Assembly (NCBI GenBank): GCA_900544455.1
Contig: UQVJ01000001.1
Span: 1 to 63,690 of the forward strand
DNA: 63,690 nt
Source of the DNA: an uncultured Eggerthella sp.
Lineage (GTDB): Bacteria; Actinomycetota; Coriobacteriia; Coriobacteriales; Eggerthellaceae
Direction of reading: 5' to 3'
Positions 59,201 through 63,690 of the stretch are shown here, in pieces (the first letter of the stretch is position 1; the number at the start of each line of letters is the position of its first letter). The position numbers and the translations under genes were made by a program. The notes under the pieces are model-generated. The model did no database searches and was not told the origin of the DNA. It worked only from the letters and a program-made list of their open reading frames with translations.

Positions 59201-60867
59201 ATCCCTGGATCGCCGAAGTTCGCCAGTCAACGCCGGGCATTGGCTTGATTTCGCCTCCGCCGCATCATGACATCTACTCCATCGAAGACTTGGCAGAGCT
59301 GATCTTCGACTTGAAGAACGCAAACCCCAATGCGCGCGTTTCCGTGAAGCTCGTTTCCGAGGCCGGCGTTGGCACCATCGCAACCGGCGTTGCCAAGGGC
59401 GCTGCCGACAAGATCCTGATCTCTGGCCACAATGGCGGTTCGGGCGCTGCTCCGCGCGATTCCATCTGGCATGCAGGTTTGCCTCTCGAGCTTGGCATTG
59501 CCGAGGCTCAGCAGACGCTGCTGCAGAATGGCCTGCGTTCCCGCGTTGTTCTTGAGGCTGACGGCAAGCTGATGGACGGCAAGGATGTTGCCGTGGCCTG
59601 CTTGCTCGGCGCTGAAGAGTTCGGTTTTGCGACGATGCCGCTCATTGCTATGGGCTGCCTGATGCAACGCGACTGCCAGCAGGATACGTGCCCCGCTGGT
59701 ATCGCCACGCAGAACTGCCGCTTGCGCAAGTGCTTCCGCGGCAAGCCCGAGCACGTGGTGAACTTTATGCTCTTCGTTGCCGAGCAGCTGCGTGAGGTTA
59801 TGGCATCGCTTGGCTTCCGCACGGTAGATGAAATGGTTGGCCATCCCGAGTGCTTGCGCCAGGTTGAAGTGCCGGGCAACTGGAAGGCTAACCTGCTCGA
59901 CCTTTCTTCGGTGCTCGCCAATGGCGAATGCGAGTTCGGCGCCCATATTCCCGGTGCTGCCGGTCGTCATTTCTTGCCTCAGATGAAGTACGACGTGGAG
60001 CTGGAAAAGTCGCTTGACTCCACGTTGTTCCTGCCCATGACTGAGCAGGCTCGCAAGCACATGAAGCCAGTTCGTTTCCGTGCCGATATTGCCAACGTAA
60101 ATCGTTGCGTGGGCACCATCTTGGGCGCTGCGGTAACCAAGGCGCACCCCGAAGGCCTGCCCGATGGTTCGGTGACGGTTGACTGCGAAGGCTCTGCCGG
60201 CCAGAGCTTTGGCGCCTTCATCCCGAAGGGCGTTACGCTCAACGTTACGGGCGATGCGAATGACTACTTCGGCAAGGGCCTTTCCGGCGGTATCCTTTCG
60301 GTTCATCCTTCCGAAGATGCCACGTACAAGTTCGACGAGAACACCATTGTGGGCAACGTTGCCTTCTTTGGAGCAACGTCGGGTCGCGGTTTTGTAAACG
60401 GCCTTGCTGGTCAACGCTTCGGTGTACGCAATTCCGGTGCCACCATCGTGGTTGAAGGCGTTGGCAACCATGGCTGCGAATACATGACCGGTGGCACTGC
60501 CCTGATCTTGGGCGAGGTTGGCTTGAACTTCGCAGCGGGCATGACCGGTGGCGTAGCCTACGTGTACGACGAGTACGGCACGTTGGAAAGCCGCTGCAAC
60601 ATGGGCTCGGTAAAGCTTGAAGTTCCCACCGAGGCCGAAATTGAGCTTATCCACAGCCTCATCGAAGAGCATGTCGGTTATACGCAGAGCCCCCGTGGCA
60701 TCAAGATGCTGTATCGTTTCGAAGCTATGAAGCAGCACTTCGTAAAGGTAATTCCGGTTGAATATGAGCGTGTTCTGCAGATCGTTGCCGCGGCAGAGGC
60801 CGAAGGCAAGAGCCATGAAGAAGCGCTTGAAGAGGCATACGAGATTGTAGGAAAGGGGCGCCAGTAA
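56263..60867 (+). CDS. gltB: Glutamate synthase large (alpha) subunit
   Basis: Makes glutamate from glutamine and 2-oxoglutarate, with electrons from GltD. 1534 residues, full length. N-terminal class II glutaminase: the catalytic Cys is Cys22 in EFEHDACGIGALAH, so 21 residues would be removed, and HNGEINTLKGNVNW follows. Central FMN barrel with GAMSYGSISEEAHKCMAIAM and GEGGEDPKRE. The [3Fe-4S] site is MQRDCQQDTCPAGIATQNC. C-terminal GXGXG beta-helix (GKGLSGGILSVHP and repeats). Overlaps gltD by one base (TAATG). It is about 8 kb from the hydrogenase whose partner is GltD-like. Confidence 0.97.
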   Translation: MQTRNVPVQNGLYRPEFEHDACGIGALAHLKGVRSHQMIDDALSVLVNLEHRGGKGLEHNTGDGAGILFQVPHHFFRKEAQKYGHLLPDEGDYGVAMLFFPQDERGVEVSKRIFEEGCAKAGLPLLFWREVPIDPHDLGSTARACMPTILQAFVGRPEDVERGEAFERRLYVCRRMVEKAADAEHALKGHIFYVCSFSARTIVYKGMLVATQMRRFYLDLSDAAVKTAIALVHSRYSTNTTPSWERAHPNRYIIHNGEINTLKGNVNWIRAREPNLYSPVLGKDLESVLPIINKEGSDSAILDNVLEFLVMNGRDMTRVVSMLLPEPWDHNETLPARRRAYDEYQSMLMEPWDGPAAIAYTDGSTFGAALDRNGLRPARYYVTRDDRFLLSSEVGTIEIEPSNILTAGCLGPGEMVEIDTTADRVIWNDELRARYAKEKPYSDWVKEEKIEVSDLDAPVQNDAARDAEVPMTVRMAKLGYHWDDVDEVVRAMAEKGGVPLASMGIDASLACLSKKNRSFFDYFYQLFAQVTNPPIDALRESLVTSSVLYIGNHGNLLEDSRTACQLIRLDGPMLTKDQFDRICAVDRVGFKAQRFSATYRREDGENALEEALENLACNVEKAVRNGVSIIVLSDRAAEGEVPIPSLLAVSSVHNHLIRVGVRTFADFVVETGDAISAHDFAALVGYSASGIYPYMAHECIADLAAKGALSVSAEEGIANYNKAVTAGITSIMSKMGISTVQSYHSAQIFEAVGFKQEFVDQYFAGTVSRVGGLGVADVQREENQRYDDAVAILNTPAPEQLPSLGLTKWRPQGGEEHLIDPQTIYLLQHACREGNYEMFKEYSDHLHQEGRAIRLRDLLDFVTDRTPVPLEEVEPATSIAKRFNTGAMSYGSISEEAHKCMAIAMNRLGGRSNSGEGGEDPKRETPLPNGDSMNSAIKQIASGRFGVTSRYLSSAIEIQIKMAQGAKPGEGGHLPGKKVYPWIAEVRQSTPGIGLISPPPHHDIYSIEDLAELIFDLKNANPNARVSVKLVSEAGVGTIATGVAKGAADKILISGHNGGSGAAPRDSIWHAGLPLELGIAEAQQTLLQNGLRSRVVLEADGKLMDGKDVAVACLLGAEEFGFATMPLIAMGCLMQRDCQQDTCPAGIATQNCRLRKCFRGKPEHVVNFMLFVAEQLREVMASLGFRTVDEMVGHPECLRQVEVPGNWKANLLDLSSVLANGECEFGAHIPGAAGRHFLPQMKYDVELEKSLDSTLFLPMTEQARKHMKPVRFRADIANVNRCVGTILGAAVTKAHPEGLPDGSVTVDCEGSAGQSFGAFIPKGVTLNVTGDANDYFGKGLSGGILSVHPSEDATYKFDENTIVGNVAFFGATSGRGFVNGLAGQRFGVRNSGATIVVEGVGNHGCEYMTGGTALILGEVGLNFAAGMTGGVAYVYDEYGTLESRCNMGSVKLEVPTEAEIELIHSLIEEHVGYTQSPRGIKMLYRFEAMKQHFVKVIPVEYERVLQIVAAAEAEGKSHEEALEEAYEIVGKGRQ

Positions 60868-62327
60868 TGGGCAAAGCAGGAGCATATCTCGAGCACGATC
60901 GCGTTGCTCATGGTGAACGTGCGGCGTTGGAGGCCATTGAAGATTTCAAAGAATTCGCCTTGCCGCTTTCCGAAGAGGAGCAGCAGATCCAGGCGAGCCG
61001 TTGCATGATGTGCGGTGTGGCGTTTTGCCAGGCTGGCTACAGTTTCGGTAAGGCGCGCCCTTCGGGCTGCCCGCTGCACAACCTTATTCCTGAATGGAAT
61101 GATTTGGTGTATCGCGGTTTGTGGGACGAAGCGGCCGAACGACTGTCGCTCACCAATCCGTTCCCTGAGTTCACGGGCCGTGTATGCCCGGCGCTGTGCG
61201 AGGCTGCTTGCAACCTTGCCTCCATCGAGGGTCCTACCACCATCCGTGACAACGAGCGTGCCATTTCCGATCATCAGTGGGCAGCGGGCGGTCCTAAGCC
61301 CCTGCCGAAACCTGCGGCGGGTGCGCCGAAGGTTGCGGTGATTGGTTCTGGCCCCTGTGGTTTGGGCGCTGCTTGGCAGCTGGCCGAAGCGGGCATTCGC
61401 GTAACTGTATTTGAGCGCCATGACCGCGCTGGCGGTTTGCTGATGTACGGTATCCCGAACATGAAGTTGCCGAAGGAAATCGTTGATCGTCGCATCAAGT
61501 TCCTCGAAGAAGGAGGCATTTCCTTCGAACTGAATACCGACGCATCTGAAGAAGCAGTGGCAGCGCGCCTGAAGTCCGACTTCGACGCGGTTGTTGTTGC
61601 CGTTGGCGCAGCGGCTCCGCGTGGTCTTGCCGCTCCTGGTGCCGACCAAAAAGGCGTGGTGTTCGCGGTTGATTACCTTACTTCTTCCACGAAATCGGTA
61701 ATCAGCGGCACTGAACCGGTAATTTCTGCCAAGGATCTGGACGTTGTTGTTATCGGTGGTGGCGACACGGGCACCGACTGTATCGCAACGGCTCTTCGCC
61801 AGGGCGCAAAGAGCGTGCATCAGCTGGAGTACAACGCCGCGCCTCCCGAGGTGCGTGCTGCTTCCAACCAGTGGCCCGAATGGCCTTTCGTGAAAAAGAC
61901 CGACTACGGCCAGCGTGAGGCAATCGAGCATTTCAAAGAAGATCCCCGCTCGTTCGCTGCCGATACGGTAGAGGTTCTGGGTGAAGAAGGACACGTAACC
62001 GGCTTGCGCGTGGTTACGCTTGATTGGAGTCAGGGCGCTCCCCAGCGTCAGATGGATACCGAGCGCGTTATGCCTGCTCAGCTGGTTCTAATTGCATGCG
62101 GTTTTACGGGACCCGAACGTGGCATCTATGATGCTCTGGGTGCTGAGGTTGTCGACGGACGCGGAGTTCGCCCTGTTATGGTTGAGGGCACACATCGCGT
62201 TAAGCACGAGGGCGAGACGCCCATCTATGCTGCAGGTGATGCGAAGCATGGTTCCACCTTGGTGATCAATTCGCTTGCCGATGGCTTGGCTTGCGCAAAA
62301 GAAGTTGCTGCTGATCTGCTGAAATAG
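60867..62327 (+). CDS. gltD: Glutamate synthase small (beta) subunit
   Basis: FAD/NAD(P)H-binding electron-input subunit of glutamate synthase, 486 residues. N-terminal double [4Fe-4S] domain: CMMCGVAFCQAGYSFGKARP, GCPLHNLIPEWNDLVY and FTGRVCPALCEAACNLASIE. FAD site VAVIGSGPCGLGAAWQLAEA, GGLLMYGIPNMKLPKEIVDR, and NAD(P) site VVVIGGGDTGTDCIATALRQ. C-terminal AAGDAKHGSTLVINSLADG. ATG at 60867 overlaps the gltB stop. It is the ordinary partner of GltB, distinct from the NuoF-fused GltD-like protein of the hydrogenase operon. Confidence 0.97.
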   Translation: MGKAGAYLEHDRVAHGERAALEAIEDFKEFALPLSEEEQQIQASRCMMCGVAFCQAGYSFGKARPSGCPLHNLIPEWNDLVYRGLWDEAAERLSLTNPFPEFTGRVCPALCEAACNLASIEGPTTIRDNERAISDHQWAAGGPKPLPKPAAGAPKVAVIGSGPCGLGAAWQLAEAGIRVTVFERHDRAGGLLMYGIPNMKLPKEIVDRRIKFLEEGGISFELNTDASEEAVAARLKSDFDAVVVAVGAAAPRGLAAPGADQKGVVFAVDYLTSSTKSVISGTEPVISAKDLDVVVIGGGDTGTDCIATALRQGAKSVHQLEYNAAPPEVRAASNQWPEWPFVKKTDYGQREAIEHFKEDPRSFAADTVEVLGEEGHVTGLRVVTLDWSQGAPQRQMDTERVMPAQLVLIACGFTGPERGIYDALGAEVVDGRGVRPVMVEGTHRVKHEGETPIYAAGDAKHGSTLVINSLADGLACAKEVAADLLK

Positions 62328-62340
62328 TATTTGGTGAAGC

Positions 62341-62373
62341 AAATGGGGCTCCTTGGTGGAGCCCCATTTTTTA
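62341..62373 (+). terminator. Intrinsic terminator of gltBD
   Basis: Perfect 12-bp stem AAATGGGGCTCC (62341-62352) with 62358-62369, then TTTT. It may also serve the convergent operon. Confidence 0.88.
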
Positions 62374-62396
62374 TGCGCTGGTACCGGCGTTATGTG

Positions 62397-63167
62397 TTAG
62401 GCATCGCTTCCAAAGACATTTCGGATGCTCTGTACCGTGGTATCGCGGTTCATTTGGGCGATAGAAGTGGTAAGGGGAATGTCTTTGGGGCATACCCGAA
62501 CGCAATTTTGGGCATTGCCACAGCTGGTTATGCCATCGGCTCCCATAATTGAACGCAGACGCTCTTGTTTGTTCAACTTGCCGGTGGGATGGGCATTGAA
62601 CAAGCGGACCTGGGAAATGGCGGCAGGTCCGACGAACTGATTTGCATGCCCGGTATTAGGGCAGGCTTCGAAGCAGCAGCCACAGGTCATGCAGCGAGAC
62701 AGCTCATAGGCCCAGCTTTGAGTGCGTGCGGACATGCGTGGTCCTGGTCCTAAATCGAAAGGACCATCTATGTCGATCCAGGCATGAGTCTTTTTCAAAG
62801 CATCAAACAAAAGGGTTCTGTCCACTTTCAAGTCGCGTACCAGGGGGAACTTGGTTAGTGGCTCCAAGCGAATGGGTTGCCCTAGATCGTCGATAAGAGC
62901 CGAACAGGCTTGGCGTGGTGTGCCGTTGATGATCATGGTGCAGGCTCCACAAACCTCTTCAAGGCATACGCTTTCCCAAACCACGGGGGTGGTTGGTTTG
63001 CCTTGGGCGTTTACGGGGTTCTTCCTAATTTCCATCAGGGCTGACACCACGTTCATATGCGGTTGATGGGCAACGCTGAATTCTTCCCAATGCGGTTTTG
63101 CGTTGGGGCCTTCTTGTCGCTTGACGATGAGACGAATAGGGTCATGGCCTGCGGTTTCGGTATTCAT
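62397..63167 (-). CDS. Succinate dehydrogenase/fumarate reductase iron-sulfur subunit
   Basis: 256-residue Fe-S subunit of the membrane-associated quinol:fumarate or succinate:quinone complex. ATG at 63165-63167 follows AAGGAGGC. [2Fe-2S] ligands in SVCLEEVCGACTMIINGT and the following RQACS; [4Fe-4S]/[3Fe-4S] ligands in SRCMTCGCCFEACPNTG and CGNAQNCVRVCPKDIP. The gene follows the flavoprotein subunit by 13 bases; the cytochrome b subunit must lie upstream outside the window or be absent. In an anaerobe, fumarate reduction is the likelier direction. SdhB and FrdB cannot be separated here. Confidence 0.92.
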   Translation of the reverse strand: MNTETAGHDPIRLIVKRQEGPNAKPHWEEFSVAHQPHMNVVSALMEIRKNPVNAQGKPTTPVVWESVCLEEVCGACTMIINGTPRQACSALIDDLGQPIRLEPLTKFPLVRDLKVDRTLLFDALKKTHAWIDIDGPFDLGPGPRMSARTQSWAYELSRCMTCGCCFEACPNTGHANQFVGPAAISQVRLFNAHPTGKLNKQERLRSIMGADGITSCGNAQNCVRVCPKDIPLTTSIAQMNRDTTVQSIRNVFGSDA

Positions 63168-63180
63168 GGCAAGCCTCCTT

Positions 63181-63690
63181 CTAATGAGCTTTCGTGTAAT
63201 CGCGTTTACGGGGCGCAATAAGTGAGGTGTCTACCTTTTCGTAGTTGAGCATCGGGCTGTGCGAAGCAGCATCGTAACGAGCGATGGTGGTTTTAAGCCA
63301 TTCCTCATCGTTGCGATCGGGGAATTCCGGTTTAAAGTGGCTTCCCCTGCTTTCGTTTCGCTCCAACGCGCCCTTTGTGATGACCATGGCGAGATCAACC
63401 ATGCCATAAAGCTGACGAATGAACGGCACATTTGCGTTGCTCCAAGTTGCTTTGTCTTGAACGCCGATACGGGAAAGTCGTTCACCGATTTCTTCGAGCT
63501 TAACCAACGTTTCGGCCAAATCCGCGTTGTTGCGAACCACGGTGACATTCTTTATCATCAGCTCGCCCATTTCCTGATGCAGACGGTAGGCGTTTTCGGC
63601 GCCATCAAGCTTCAAAATGCTTCGATAATCTGATTCATCCTTTGCAGTGGCTGCTTTGTAGACGCTTTGGGGGATGTTCTGGCCTTCTGG
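63181..63690 (-). CDS. Succinate dehydrogenase/fumarate reductase flavoprotein subunit, C-terminal fragment
   Basis: The last 169 codons of the flavoprotein; the N-terminal part with the FAD and active site lies beyond the window edge. The visible part is the C-terminal helical and capping region: EMGELMIKNVTVVRN with LVKLEEIGERLSR, then GALERNESRGSHFKPEFPDR (the SRGxHxRxDxPxRxD block of SdhA) and EEWLKTTIARYD, ending APRKRDYTKAH. It ends 13 bases before the iron-sulfur subunit start, so both are in one operon. Confidence 0.92.
   Translation of the reverse strand, partial: PEGQNIPQSVYKAATAKDESDYRSILKLDGAENAYRLHQEMGELMIKNVTVVRNNADLAETLVKLEEIGERLSRIGVQDKATWSNANVPFIRQLYGMVDLAMVITKGALERNESRGSHFKPEFPDRNDEEWLKTTIARYDAASHSPMLNYEKVDTSLIAPRKRDYTKAH

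Noticed and set aside
59227..60885. A 552-codon minus-strand frame inside gltB, with others opposite trpB (18973-20340) and the DUF2130 gene (37015-38289)
   Set aside because: Shadows of the sense genes: low-complexity, His/Arg-rich translations with no domains and no start signals.
1..63690. tRNA or rRNA genes, insertion sequences, prophage genes, CRISPR arrays
   Set aside because: None seen on either strand: no transposase- or phage-like proteins, no recognisable tRNA or rRNA sequence, no regularly spaced repeats.

Overview
The window reads as a chromosomal segment of an anaerobic, moderately GC-rich actinobacterium. The closest fit is the class Coriobacteriia, family Eggerthellaceae. This rests on the gene repertoire: a CpI-like [FeFe]-hydrogenase with maturases, a fumarate reductase/succinate dehydrogenase operon, duplicated MBL-fold hydrolases, a DUF6110 protein with a P-type ATPase, and a fused PurL. 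Frequent GTG/TTG starts, strong Shine-Dalgarno sites mixed with apparently leaderless genes, and many intrinsic terminators add weaker support. It is an inference from protein recognition; no rRNA or tRNA gene lies in the window. No insertion sequence, prophage or CRISPR array is visible.

Layout. 1-1.9 kb: C-terminally cut heavy-metal P-type ATPase with an upstream DUF6110 protein (minus). 2.3-13.7 kb: metabolic and transport genes (two MBL-fold hydrolases, a 2-hydroxyacid dehydrogenase, a gamma-glutamylcyclotransferase-like protein, MFS and AEC transporters, TatD, YfcE) and a PiT phosphate transporter-small membrane protein-universal stress protein cluster. 13.9-21.2 kb: a complete trpEGDCFBA operon behind a tryptophan T-box riboswitch, ending in a terminator. 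21.4-29.1 kb: unrecognised membrane proteins, a MarR-like regulator, PepF, a bacterial Elp3 and a second PiT transporter. 29.6-38.3 kb: fused PurL, the ABC-F protein EttA, phosphoglycerate mutase and a DUF2130 coiled-coil protein. 38.4-44.9 kb: two MFS transporters, the second behind an isoleucine-codon-rich leader peptide and attenuator-like hairpins; a WYL regulator; a HIRAN pair; a zinc-ribbon membrane protein with TcdA. 44.9-51.9 kb: hydrogenase module, with a NuoF-fragment/GltD-like oxidoreductase and HydA in an overlapping operon, and HydF divergent from HydG. 51.9-56 kb: M20 dipeptidase, PHP phosphatase, LOG-family protein, YczE-like membrane protein. 56.3-62.3 kb: gltBD. 62.4-63.7 kb: fumarate reductase/succinate dehydrogenase iron-sulfur subunit and the end of its flavoprotein.

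How it fits together. The hydrogenase partner is a GltD-like flavoprotein carrying a NuoF-type Fe-S domain, with no HydB/HydC-type diaphorase beside it. A true glutamate synthase lies about 8 kb away. This resembles the glutamate-synthase-linked [FeFe]-hydrogenase arrangement, in which NAD(P)H oxidation could be coupled to hydrogen turnover. HydE is not in the window. Amino-acid-responsive RNA control occurs twice by different means: a Trp T-box and a putative Ile-codon translation-coupled attenuator. The attenuator, in front of an MHS-type transporter, is the least expected element in the window.
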